Shown: positions 1 through 6,869, counted from the first letter of the stretch. The stretch is DNA of 8,514 bases from Pedosphaera sp. (GCA_009695405.1 SIAZ01000159.1:1-8514); one strand, 5' to 3'. Numbers and translations are program-made. The notes: a model not told the origin generated them from the sequence alone.

Positions 1-120
1 CTCCTCAATCCATCTCCGTAACCACTCCACTTCCTCAGATCCCATCCGTCGCCCTTGCAATACTAGTTCTTTAAGCACGCCCTGCTTTATGAGCTCTTTG
101 CCACCGGTAGTCCAGCTCAT
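1..120 (-). CDS. Partial N-terminus of a transposase-like protein (possible DUF4338/IS family), running off the left edge
   Basis: On the minus strand a reading frame opens with ATG at 120-118, directly after an in-frame TGA at 123-121, and stays open for 40 codons to the window edge. It reads MSWTTGGKELIKQGVLKELV and then LQGRRMGSEEVEWLRRWIEE. The second half, a 'GR' followed by an E/W/R-rich amphipathic helix, resembles the N-terminal helix-turn-helix stretch of DUF4338-type IS transposases, where a short beta strand ending in GR precedes a helix of the 'xxDLxxIxxLI' kind. This is recognition from memory, not a search. The composition looks like real protein, whereas the opposite-strand frame over the same bases is Ser/Thr/Pro/Arg-rich like a shadow. 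The start lies within about 30 bases of where hydrolase homology begins, leaving little room for a promoter. There is no clear Shine-Dalgarno sequence. The C-terminal part and any catalytic residues are outside the window. It could still be a chance frame. Confidence 0.38.
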   Translation of the reverse strand, partial: MSWTTGGKELIKQGVLKELVLQGRRMGSEEVEWLRRWIEE

Positions 121-1600
121 TCACCGACAACTTGTGAATGCACCGGAGCCGTATGGCCGTTTTATGAACGCCTTTAAATTTGCGGGGGAAACCGACGTCT
201 TCGAGAGCCTCGACTCAGTGGCCAGAGTGTATCCGATTGATCGCAATAAGTTGGCTCTGCCCGGTTTTTCTATGGGAGGCGCTGGAGCTTGGCATCTAGG
301 AGCGCATTACTCAGATAAATGGGCGGTGATCAATCCGGGTGCCGGCTTTGTGGATGTGAAGAACTATCAAAAGTTAGGCAATAGACTCGCTGCCGTTCCC
401 TGGTGGGAACAAAGGCTGTGGGGATTTTATGATGCTCTTGTTTGTCCCATTAACTTTGCCAATTCGACGTTGGTGGCGTACAGCGGTGAAATCGATACTC
501 AGAAAGCAGCTGCGGACTTGATGGAAACAGCACTCCTCAAAGAGGGTGTTAAAATGACCCATATTATCGGCGCTAAGACCGGTCATTCGTACGAAAAAGA
601 AGCGAAAAAGCAGGTCGAAAAGTGGGTGGATGAAGCCACTCATCAAGGGCTAAAATCGGAGCCTACCCGGGTGTCATTGGTTACCCATTCTCTGAAGTTT
701 AATTCGGCCCATTGGGTGACAATTGAGGCGATGGAACATCAGTGGCAGGAAGCGCGCGTCGATGCCGAAGTTATCAATGAAAAAGGCACCGTTCGTCTTG
801 AAGTGAAAACGGGTAACGTGACCCATTTATCACTAAGATTAGTTCCCGCAAATCGAGTCGGCAAAGGGGCTCGACTCGTTGTGGATGGGCAGGACTTGGG
901 ATTCCACCCGACCGTCTTCGCTCCGTCTCTTGCTGGGCTGCGAAACAGGATCTGGAGTTATGAGGTGAAAAAGACAAACGGTCAGTGGGCTAAGAAAAGC
1001 CCAGACCACAACCGCAAGGCGTTACTTTTAAAACGTCACAATCTTCAAGGGCCGATTGATGATGCCTTTATGGACTCGTTTGTCATGGTGCAACCAACAG
1101 GGCAACCCTTGAACGCCGCCGTCGGTGCTTGGGTTGAGACTGAGCGTGCCGAAGCTATTTTTCATTGGCGACGCTATTTCCGAGGCGAACCGCGTCTAAA
1201 AAAAGATTCCGACATTTCGGCAGCAGATCTTCAGAATCATCATTTGATTCTTTGGGGCGACCCAAGATCCAACCGAATTTTGGCCCGTATTGCTGATCAA
1301 TTACCGATCCAATGGAACGGCAAGAGCATCCGAGTTGGTAACAAGGCCTATGATCCCACCCAGCAAGTACCAGTCTTTATTTTTCCTAATCCGTTAAACC
1401 CAATGCGTTATATGGTGATTAACAACGGCTTCACTTTCCCGCAGTTTGCCGCCGAGTCGAATTCGTTGCAGACGCCAAAACTTCCTGACTGGGCGATTCT
1501 TGACATCGGTGTTCCCTTGTCCGAACGGATCGGCGGAAAAGGGGTGATCGACGCTCAATTTTTTGACGAAAGTTGGGAACTAATAAACACGACCGAGTGA
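89..1600 (+). CDS. Alpha/beta hydrolase (prolyl oligopeptidase/dienelactone hydrolase-like), 5'-truncated, possibly a pseudogene
   Basis: The predicted protein is an alpha/beta-hydrolase-fold serine hydrolase; the substrate is unknown and is probably an ester or peptide. Family-like sequence begins at PYGRF (residues 21-25) and runs through AFKFAGE (28-34). The nucleophile elbow GFSMGG (59-64) carries Ser61. The acid is probably Asp136 in SGEIDTQKAAADLM, and the base probably His166 in KTGHSY. A beta-rich C-terminal region (about 195-503) contains GPIDDAFMDSFVMVQPTG at 321-338. Relatives normally have a signal peptide and roughly 100-200 more N-terminal residues with the oxyanion-hole HG motif; these are absent. 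The frame stays open to base 2, but its residues there look like a shadow of the minus-strand frame. The ATG at 89 is the first in-frame Met; Met26 (164) is an alternative. Without its N-terminal half the protein is probably inactive. The gene converges on polX with a 16-base gap. The family call is confident; the status as a functional gene is doubtful. Confidence 0.8.
   Translation: MSSLPPVVQLIHRQLVNAPEPYGRFMNAFKFAGETDVFESLDSVARVYPIDRNKLALPGFSMGGAGAWHLGAHYSDKWAVINPGAGFVDVKNYQKLGNRLAAVPWWEQRLWGFYDALVCPINFANSTLVAYSGEIDTQKAAADLMETALLKEGVKMTHIIGAKTGHSYEKEAKKQVEKWVDEATHQGLKSEPTRVSLVTHSLKFNSAHWVTIEAMEHQWQEARVDAEVINEKGTVRLEVKTGNVTHLSLRLVPANRVGKGARLVVDGQDLGFHPTVFAPSLAGLRNRIWSYEVKKTNGQWAKKSPDHNRKALLLKRHNLQGPIDDAFMDSFVMVQPTGQPLNAAVGAWVETERAEAIFHWRRYFRGEPRLKKDSDISAADLQNHHLILWGDPRSNRILARIADQLPIQWNGKSIRVGNKAYDPTQQVPVFIFPNPLNPMRYMVINNGFTFPQFAAESNSLQTPKLPDWAILDIGVPLSERIGGKGVIDAQFFDESWELINTTE
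118..140. repeat. Inverted repeat at the hydrolase/transposase-like junction
   Basis: CATTCAC at 118-124 is the exact reverse complement of GTGAATG at 134-140, with a 9-base spacer. The left arm contains the minus-strand ATG (118-120). The repeat sits just before the point where hydrolase homology starts (about 147), so it could be part of a mobile-element end or a hairpin next to it. No matching second element end or target duplication can be seen because the other end is outside the window. Confidence 0.4.
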
Positions 1601-1616
1601 GGAGACAAACCAACAG

Positions 1617-3371
1617 TCAGGAAGATCGAGACCGTTTCGTCGCTAAAGAGGTCCACAGTTCCGCGAGATTCCGAGTATTAACAACATCCCCTTTTCTCAG
1701 CCAACCTTTGCGAGCGATTCCTGTGCCCAGACGGAGAAAATCAAAATGCTCAAGCCGATGTGCATCGCAGTTAATGACGCACTTAACCCCCTTATCCCGG
1801 GCTCGCCGCCAGAGCCTCCAATCAAGGTCAAATCGATAGGGATTCGCATTCAGTTCTACCCAAGTCCCCGTCGCAGCACACGCATCCAAAACACTGTCGA
1901 TGTCCATTTTATAGGCATCTCGTTCGAGTAAAAGTCGCCCAGTGAGATGCCCTAACATATGGACATGGGGATTTTCCGCCGCCCGAATAAGTCTGCGAGT
2001 ATTTTCTGCTCCGTCACCTGAGGGAACATGTAAGCTTGCGACAACCACATCTAAGCCGGCGAGAATCTCATCCGGGAAGTCTAACCCTTCCTTTAATATA
2101 TCGACTTCGGATCCAGTCAGAAGTCGGAAATCACTTCCTTCGGCTGCATAGGATTCATTGACCTTTTGAATCGCTTGGATCTGATTTGCTAGGCGCACGG
2201 CGTCAAGTCCATTGGCTTGAAAGGAGGCGCGTGAATGATCGGTGATGGCCCAATAATCGAGGCCTAGTTCGTGGGCTTGGGCGGCGATGGTTTCCAAAGA
2301 ATCACGACCGTCCGACCAATTGGAGTGATTGTGCAAGGATCCACGAAGTTCAGTCCACTCGATCAAACGAGGCAAGGATCCCGCTTCCGCCGCGCTGAAT
2401 TCACCCTGATCCTCTCGTAGTTCAGGTGGAACGAAGGCCAACCCTAGGGCTTCAAAAATATCCCGTTCCTCATGACAGGGGACTCGCAGGGCGGGGTCGC
2501 GAGTTTCTTCAGTGCTCTGAAATAAGCCGTATTCATTGAGACGCAATCCACGGGAGATGGCCCGCTGACGCATGACGATATTGTGCTCTTTGGATCCAGT
2601 AAAATAGGCTAAGGCAAAAGGGTATTCAGAGTCTGTGACAACCCGTAGATCCGCTTGGATACCCTCACCAAGAATGACCGTGGCTTTGGTATCGCCCTTG
2701 ACGAGGATCGATCTAACTTCAGGTTGCGAGACGAAGTCTTCGATAACCCTCAGGGGTTCTCTTGAGGAGACCAGAAAGTCGATATCACCGATGACCTCTT
2801 TCCATCGTCGCAAACTTCCTGCTGTCGAGCAGCGAACAACATGGGGATGGCCGCGAAGGAACTCCAGAATGGGATCTGCTTGGATGAGTACATCAATTAA
2901 CGTATGGCGCGAAGCGAACTGTCGTTTGAAAGCAATAGCCTCCAAGATTTTGCCCTGCGATTTCTCGCCAAAGCCTTCTAAGACTGCGATCCGGTTCTCT
3001 TTACAAGCGGCCTCCAACGCCTCGATCGAATCCACTCCAAGTTCGTCGAACAAGCGTTTTACCTTTTTGGGTCCTAGACCTTGAATTTCGAGAAGTGCCG
3101 GTAAGCCGGGGGGCAAAGAGGCTTTAAGCTCTTCGTAATAGGGCAGGCGGCCCGTGGTGACCAAAATGGTTACTTTATCTTGTAAAGCCTCGCCGAACCC
3201 CTTGAGTTCCCCTAAGCGTTTCGCTGCGACCAATTCTTCGAGTGATCCTTCTAGACTTTCCAAAACACGAACAGCCGTGAGATAAGCTCGTGTTTTAAAG
3301 GGGTTCTCACCTTTTAGTTCGAGTAATATCCCAATCTGCCCCAGCACGGCAGCGACCTCATTCTTGTCCAT
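1617..3371 (-). CDS. polX: DNA polymerase/3'-5' exonuclease PolX (family X polymerase with PHP domain)
   Basis: This is a bacterial family X DNA polymerase fused to a PHP metal-dependent nuclease, used in gap filling and base excision repair in the cytoplasm. Numbering is from the first possible codon (TTG at 3377). Residues 1-75 form the 8-kDa-like domain with a helix-hairpin-helix (ELKGFGEALQDKV, 57-69), followed by further HhH motifs (IQGLGPKKVKRL 98-109, LEGFGEKSQGKI 133-144). The nucleotidyltransferase core has AGSLRR (186-191), catalytic Asp198 and Asp200 in GDIDFLV, Asp243 in QADLRVV and FTGSKEHN (259-266). The PHP domain (about 345-575) shows SLHNHSNWSDG (347-357), AITDHS (377-382), GSEVDIL (422-428), ASLHV, GHLTGR (476-481), ELNANPYR and NCDAHR (536-541), so its metal ligands look intact. 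About 585 residues is the usual length. ATG at 3371, giving MDKNEVAAVL, is preferred over the TTG two codons upstream. It is the last of three same-strand genes and lies 75 bases after ribF. Confidence 0.96.
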   Translation of the reverse strand: MDKNEVAAVLGQIGILLELKGENPFKTRAYLTAVRVLESLEGSLEELVAAKRLGELKGFGEALQDKVTILVTTGRLPYYEELKASLPPGLPALLEIQGLGPKKVKRLFDELGVDSIEALEAACKENRIAVLEGFGEKSQGKILEAIAFKRQFASRHTLIDVLIQADPILEFLRGHPHVVRCSTAGSLRRWKEVIGDIDFLVSSREPLRVIEDFVSQPEVRSILVKGDTKATVILGEGIQADLRVVTDSEYPFALAYFTGSKEHNIVMRQRAISRGLRLNEYGLFQSTEETRDPALRVPCHEERDIFEALGLAFVPPELREDQGEFSAAEAGSLPRLIEWTELRGSLHNHSNWSDGRDSLETIAAQAHELGLDYWAITDHSRASFQANGLDAVRLANQIQAIQKVNESYAAEGSDFRLLTGSEVDILKEGLDFPDEILAGLDVVVASLHVPSGDGAENTRRLIRAAENPHVHMLGHLTGRLLLERDAYKMDIDSVLDACAATGTWVELNANPYRFDLDWRLWRRARDKGVKCVINCDAHRLEHFDFLRLGTGIARKGWLRKGDVVNTRNLAELWTSLATKRSRSS

Positions 3372-3446
3372 GCCCAACAGTCTATCGGGGAAAAGCCGCA
3401 GAGAAAAGGACGCTCAGTGCCTGGGTACTGATAAAGCTTTTCTAGA

Positions 3447-4367
3447 TTAGCAAAGGAGAGTCGTCACGGCAGCGACATCACGAGCAATCTGAGCACGGAG
3501 CGCTGGCAACCCACTAAACCGCTTCTCTGTCCGTACTAACTTGACCCATTCCACTAAAATAGTTTGTCCATAGAGATCGCCATTGAAGTTGATCAGATAA
3601 ACCTCAAGACGCATCTGCGGACTGGAAAAAGCGACGGTGGGTCGAAAGCCGAGATTGAGTGCGCCTGGATATTCCTGCCCCTGAACTTGGACCCGAACCG
3701 CATAGACACCGACCGGCGGTAATTCCAATCCATCCACCTCCAAATTGGCCGTAGGAAATCCTAGCGTACGACCTAATTGAGCTCCTTCGACCACCCTGGC
3801 CGAAATTGAATAGGGACGTCCGAGCAACTCAGCTACATGACCCAGACGCCCTTCCCTCAAAGCAGCACGCACTCGGGTGCTGCTAACCACTTCGGCCCCA
3901 ATATGGATGGGAGCCATCGCATTCACAGTGAAACCCAATTCACGGCCGAGTCCCCGCAGTAAGGCCACATTACCACTACGCCCATGACCAAAGTGAAACC
4001 CTTGTCCGACCGTAAAACTACGAAGGCGTCCGAACCCTCCAGCCAAACTGCGGACAAATTCTTCCCCTGTCCGCTGACTAAACAAGGCATCAAAGCGAAG
4101 CACTAGAGCCGCATCCGCTCCGAGACGGCGTATTTCATCCAAACGCCCCGCCAACGATTGAATCAAACGCGGGGCTTTTTCCGGTCGAACCACTGTCAAA
4201 GGATGCAGATCAAACGAAGCGACGACCGAATTTGCTCCCAGTGCACGCGCATCGAGAAGGGCTTGTCGGACCACATGCTGATGTCCAAGATGAATGCCAT
4301 CGAACATTCCCAAGGCAAGACAAACACCATTTGGCGACAGCGGAAGCGGTTCAGAAAGGATATCCAC
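3447..4367 (-). CDS. ribF: Bifunctional riboflavin kinase/FMN adenylyltransferase (FAD synthetase)
   Basis: RibF phosphorylates riboflavin to FMN with ATP and then adenylates FMN to FAD, in the cytoplasm. The N-terminal adenylyltransferase domain (about 14-180) has GMFDGIHLGHQ (20-30) carrying the HxGH nucleotidyltransferase motif, ASFDLHP (50-56), the VGxxFxFGxGRxG segment (120-132) and SSTRVR (162-167). The C-terminal flavokinase domain (about 183-305) has LGRTLGFPTANL (198-209), whose PTAN residues bind metal and nucleotide, then VGVYAVRV (219-226), LNLGFRPTV (237-245) and the probable catalytic base Glu255 in MRLEVYLINF. At 306 residues it matches the usual length. The start is GTG at 4367; the next in-frame upstream codons reach TAA with no other start, and the next Met is inside the FDG motif. 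No Shine-Dalgarno sequence is obvious. It lies between the FAD-dependent oxidoreductase (100 bases upstream) and polX (75 bases downstream), probably in one transcript. Confidence 0.96.
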   Translation of the reverse strand: MDILSEPLPLSPNGVCLALGMFDGIHLGHQHVVRQALLDARALGANSVVASFDLHPLTVVRPEKAPRLIQSLAGRLDEIRRLGADAALVLRFDALFSQRTGEEFVRSLAGGFGRLRSFTVGQGFHFGHGRSGNVALLRGLGRELGFTVNAMAPIHIGAEVVSSTRVRAALREGRLGHVAELLGRPYSISARVVEGAQLGRTLGFPTANLEVDGLELPPVGVYAVRVQVQGQEYPGALNLGFRPTVAFSSPQMRLEVYLINFNGDLYGQTILVEWVKLVRTEKRFSGLPALRAQIARDVAAVTTLLC

Positions 4368-4418
4368 AGGAAAAGTGATCGGGCTTTATCGAGTTAGTCT
4401 CCACGGGTGAAGACTGAG

Positions 4419-4461
4419 GCAGATCGATGAGAAGTTCCAAGCTGATGTCTTTTCGATCTGC
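4419..4461. repeat. Inverted repeat in the oxidoreductase-ribF gap
   Basis: GCAGATCGA at 4419-4427 is the exact reverse complement of TCGATCTGC at 4453-4461, giving a 9-bp stem (extendable by one G-T pair) around a 25-base loop. It begins 7 bases after the oxidoreductase stop on the minus strand and ends about 50 bases before the ribF GTG. No T-tract follows it on the minus strand, so it is not a canonical intrinsic terminator. It could be an RNA-processing or partial-attenuation hairpin, or a protein site. It does not look like an FMN riboswitch, since that conserved multi-helix consensus is not recognisable here. Confidence 0.45.
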
Positions 4462-4467
4462 TGATCT

Positions 4468-5853
4468 TTAGTCGGCCTCAGGACCGCACTGTTCCGCCAG
4501 TTCCTCGGCGGGATAAGTCCAGATTTCAGCTAAAGTCGGGTGATAATGAGGAACGACAGCCAACTGCGCGGCGGTCATATGTGCAGAAAGTGCGACGGCA
4601 ATTTCGTGAATCAATTCCCCTCCCTGAGGACCGACACAGGCTCCCCCGAGGAGTTCACCTGTTTTGGGATCTGCTAAAAGTTTTACAAACCCTTCTTGAG
4701 CGCCAAGGATCATCGACTTGCCGTGATCATTAAAAGGGTAGGACGCGGTCCGCACTTCCACACCCTGCTGGGCGGCGGTTCGTTCGGTCAAGCCCACCCA
4801 AGCTACTTGAGGTTCTGTGAAAACCACTCCGAGGAGTACCCGATAATCCATAACCGCTCTTTTGTTCAGAATGTTGCTCGCCGCAACTTCGCCCTGACGG
4901 ATCGCCAAATGAACAATTTCATGGGGCCCACAACAATCACCGGCCGCATAGACACTTGGGGTTGAGGTTTTCTGGCTCAGATCCACACTGATCCGCTGCC
5001 CCTCTAATCGAACACCGGCCGCATCGAGCCCTAATCCAGAAGTGTTCGGTCTCCGACCTAGTCCCGAGAAAAGTTCTTCAGCGACTACTTCACGAAAAGT
5101 TTCTCCCCGTCGAAAACGAACTCGGACACCGCTCGAATCCCTCTCGACTCGATCCAGTTGAGTTCCGGTGATGACCTCGATTCCCTCGCGTTGGAATGCC
5201 GATTCCAGCGCAGTTGCGACATCGGGATCCGCCTCAGAAAGCAGTTGGTTACCCCGTTGAATCAAAGTCACTCGAGTCCCCATTCTAGCGAAGAATTGAG
5301 CAAACTCCAAAGCCACGGCCCCCCCGCCTAAAACGATAAGCGAGCGAGGAAAAGGGCGTTCTAATAGGGCAGTGTCACTGGTCCAAAAACCAGACTCATC
5401 CATTTCTGGAACGACCGCGGGTGCCATCACTGAACCTGTGGCAACCACGAAATGGGGTGCGTGAAGATTCCGGCCATCAGCCAAAGCCAGTGTGTTCGGA
5501 CCGGTAAATCGAGCCGCAGACCGAAAAAGTTCGAAGCGTCCATCAGACAACTGCTGTCGCCGAAATCCAGCAAAGTCCTCAATCAAGTTATTTTTGCGAC
5601 CAAAGAGGCGATGGGGATCAACCGTTACTGTTCCGGCGTCAATACCCCAGTGAACGGCATTACGAATTGATTGGCGCAGTTCTGCTGCATGCAGAAGAGC
5701 TTTGGTGGGCATACATCCGCGAAGGATACAGAGCCCACCAAGTTCCTCGGCCCCATCCACTACCGCGATCCGAGCTCCTCCAGCGATCAAGGACCGTGCC
5801 GCAGCATATCCAGCACTTCCACCACCCACAATGATTGCGTCAAAATGCATCAT
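4468..5853 (-). CDS. FAD/NAD(P)-dependent pyridine nucleotide-disulfide oxidoreductase (dihydrolipoamide dehydrogenase/mercuric reductase-like)
   Basis: This is a class I flavoprotein disulfide reductase. The FAD-binding Rossmann motif is IIVGGGSAGYAAA (7-19). The redox-active disulfide is CILRGC (Cys42, Cys47) in GGLCILRGCMPTKALL, with the spacing of Lpd, MerA and glutathione reductase. A second Rossmann motif, VLGGGAVALEFA (174-185), binds NAD(P), and VYAAGD (301-306) is the second FAD contact. The C-terminal dimerisation domain (about 340-450) has HYHPTLAE with the probable His438/Glu443 catalytic pair. The residue at the end of the second NAD(P)-fold strand is Gln199 followed by Arg200 (LIQRG), where NAD-preferring Lpd proteins usually have Glu, so NADPH use is possible. 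There is no N-terminal heavy-metal domain and no C-terminal Cys pair (only Cys456), so it is not classical MerA. No E1/E2 dehydrogenase genes are adjacent. Two Met codons are in tandem (5853 and 5850); either may be used. The substrate is undetermined. Confidence 0.92.
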   Translation of the reverse strand: MMHFDAIIVGGGSAGYAAARSLIAGGARIAVVDGAEELGGLCILRGCMPTKALLHAAELRQSIRNAVHWGIDAGTVTVDPHRLFGRKNNLIEDFAGFRRQQLSDGRFELFRSAARFTGPNTLALADGRNLHAPHFVVATGSVMAPAVVPEMDESGFWTSDTALLERPFPRSLIVLGGGAVALEFAQFFARMGTRVTLIQRGNQLLSEADPDVATALESAFQREGIEVITGTQLDRVERDSSGVRVRFRRGETFREVVAEELFSGLGRRPNTSGLGLDAAGVRLEGQRISVDLSQKTSTPSVYAAGDCCGPHEIVHLAIRQGEVAASNILNKRAVMDYRVLLGVVFTEPQVAWVGLTERTAAQQGVEVRTASYPFNDHGKSMILGAQEGFVKLLADPKTGELLGGACVGPQGGELIHEIAVALSAHMTAAQLAVVPHYHPTLAEIWTYPAEELAEQCGPEAD

Positions 5854-5881
5854 CGAGCGAACCTGAAGGAACTAGGTCGTT

Positions 5882-5899
5882 GCGCCATAAAAAAGGCGC
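5882..5899. repeat. Small GC-rich hairpin in the oxidoreductase leader
   Basis: GCGCC at 5882-5886 pairs with GGCGC at 5895-5899 across an A-rich 8-base loop. On the minus strand this gives GCGCC, a T-rich loop, then GGCGC, about 30 bases upstream of the oxidoreductase start. The stem is short and its significance is uncertain. Confidence 0.25.
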
Positions 5900-5929
5900 C
5901 CAATAACCATGACTTTATTTATTTAACTT

Positions 5930-5957
5930 TTGACGTACTCCCTCAATAGGGTATTGC
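5930..5957 (+). promoter_or_regulatory. Candidate sigma70-like promoter for the pseudopilin gene
   Basis: TTGACG at 5930-5935 matches the -35 consensus TTGACA at 5 of 6 positions. A 16-base spacer later, TATTGC (5952-5957) is a weak -10 (3 of 6). The predicted transcription start, near 5964, would leave a leader of about 20 bases before the ATG at 5983. The A/T-rich stretch at 5903-5930 just upstream could act as an UP-like region. The -10 is poor, so this is tentative. Confidence 0.25.
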
Positions 5958-5977
5958 TGACCGAAGAATTCCCTATT
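5945..5977. repeat. Inverted repeat over the pseudopilin promoter and leader
   Basis: AATAGGG at 5945-5951 is the exact reverse complement of CCCTATT at 5971-5977, with a 19-base spacer. The arms flank the candidate -10 and the predicted transcription start, and the right arm ends 5 bases before the ATG. An operator is conceivable, but 7-bp repeats at this spacing can arise by chance. Confidence 0.3.
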
Positions 5978-5982
5978 TGCCC

Positions 5983-6843
5983 ATGAATCCCTCTTTATTG
6001 CCTGCCAGCGGGAGTTCCCGCATCCTAACTCCCAAAGCATCTCGATTATCTTGGGCGCACTTAGGACGGAGTTCACCCGCCTTTACCCTGATTGAGTTGT
6101 TGGTCGTTATCGCCATCATTGCCATTTTGGCTGGCATGCTTTTACCAGCTCTCGGCAAAGCCAAGTCCAAGGCCTTGGGGACCCGTTGTATTAGTAATTT
6201 GCGCCAACTTGGGCTCGCTAACGCCACCTATATTCTCGACAACGGAGTGTACCCAGTCGGCATCGATGGAAATGACGGAGCGGCCTGGATCTGGCCCTCA
6301 CTCCTGCGAAAATCCATGTACGAGGGCCGGAACACCGAAATCTTTCACTGTCCGGCAGCGCCCCCAAAGTCGCAGTGGATTCCTAAGTTTGGCAGCGGCC
6401 AACCGGCGCGGTTAGGGTATTTACAAGACGAGGTTCGATTACGTCCCGGAGGCAGCTTCTTTATGAGTTACGGCTACAATGTGTGGGGGGCTTTTGCGGG
6501 CAACAATCCCAATACCGGACTCGGTGTTTATTTAGGCGACCCAGTCTGGGGTGAAACTAAGGAATCATCGGTGGTTAATCCCTCAGGTATGATTTCCTAT
6601 GGCGACAGCAACTGGGATATCAAGAAAAAGGGAGACACCGATTGGAGTGGGTTTATTGGTATGTACGAAGAACGCCAATGGCCTTTAGAATTGCACTCGG
6701 GCCGAGCATCTCTTGTCTTCTGTGACGGCCATGCTGAAACTAAACGTCGTTTTGATATTATCGGACAACTTCGCAAAGACAAAGGGGAGCGAAAGCAAGT
6801 GGCCCGTATCTGGAACCGAGACAACGAGCCCCATTTTGAGTAG
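5983..6843 (+). CDS. Prepilin-type N-terminal cleavage/methylation protein with H-X9-DG motif (type II pseudopilin-like)
   Basis: This is a pseudopilin-like envelope protein exported through a type II secretion or type IV pilus type system. ATG at 5983 is preferred over the TTG two codons upstream. Residues 1-33 form a long basic leader (RLSWAHLGRSSPA). The predicted prepilin peptidase site is Ala33|Phe34, with Ala in place of the usual Gly at -1 and the conserved Glu5 of the mature protein at residue 38. A hydrophobic helix follows (LLVVIAIIAILAGMLLPAL, about 39-57), then KAKSKALGTRCISNLRQLGLA, typical of the PVC pseudopilin class. The rest (about 90-286) is a globular domain with two Cys residues (Cys123, Cys247). 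His238 is followed by exactly nine residues and DG (248-249), in LHSGRASLVFCDGH, the H-X9-DG motif. PVC genomes often carry many such paralogues, so a specific role cannot be assigned. It stands alone on the plus strand and converges on mpl. Confidence 0.93.
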   Translation: MNPSLLPASGSSRILTPKASRLSWAHLGRSSPAFTLIELLVVIAIIAILAGMLLPALGKAKSKALGTRCISNLRQLGLANATYILDNGVYPVGIDGNDGAAWIWPSLLRKSMYEGRNTEIFHCPAAPPKSQWIPKFGSGQPARLGYLQDEVRLRPGGSFFMSYGYNVWGAFAGNNPNTGLGVYLGDPVWGETKESSVVNPSGMISYGDSNWDIKKKGDTDWSGFIGMYEERQWPLELHSGRASLVFCDGHAETKRRFDIIGQLRKDKGERKQVARIWNRDNEPHFE

Positions 6844-6869
6844 GGCAGGCTTAAATACCCCAGCCCATA

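Noticed and set aside
2..88. Upstream in-frame extension of the hydrolase reading frame to the window edge
   Set aside because: The frame is open, but the encoded residues are rich in Ser, Thr, Pro and Arg, unlike the family's N-terminus, and overlap a better-looking minus-strand frame.
2635..3084. 149-codon plus-strand open frame inside polX
   Set aside because: It lies fully antisense to conserved polymerase domains and its product is a low-complexity Ser/Arg/Thr-rich shadow.
3372..3446. Intrinsic terminator between ribF and polX
   Set aside because: Only an AAAGCTTT palindrome is visible, with no GC-rich stem followed by T residues on the minus strand.
4368..4467. Possible FMN riboswitch upstream of ribF
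   Set aside because: The region is only 100 bases, contains one simple 9-bp stem and lacks the recognisable conserved RFN segments.
4468..5853. Mercuric reductase (merA)
   Set aside because: There is no N-terminal metal-binding domain, no C-terminal vicinal Cys pair and no mer genes nearby; only the general fold and CxxxxC motif match.
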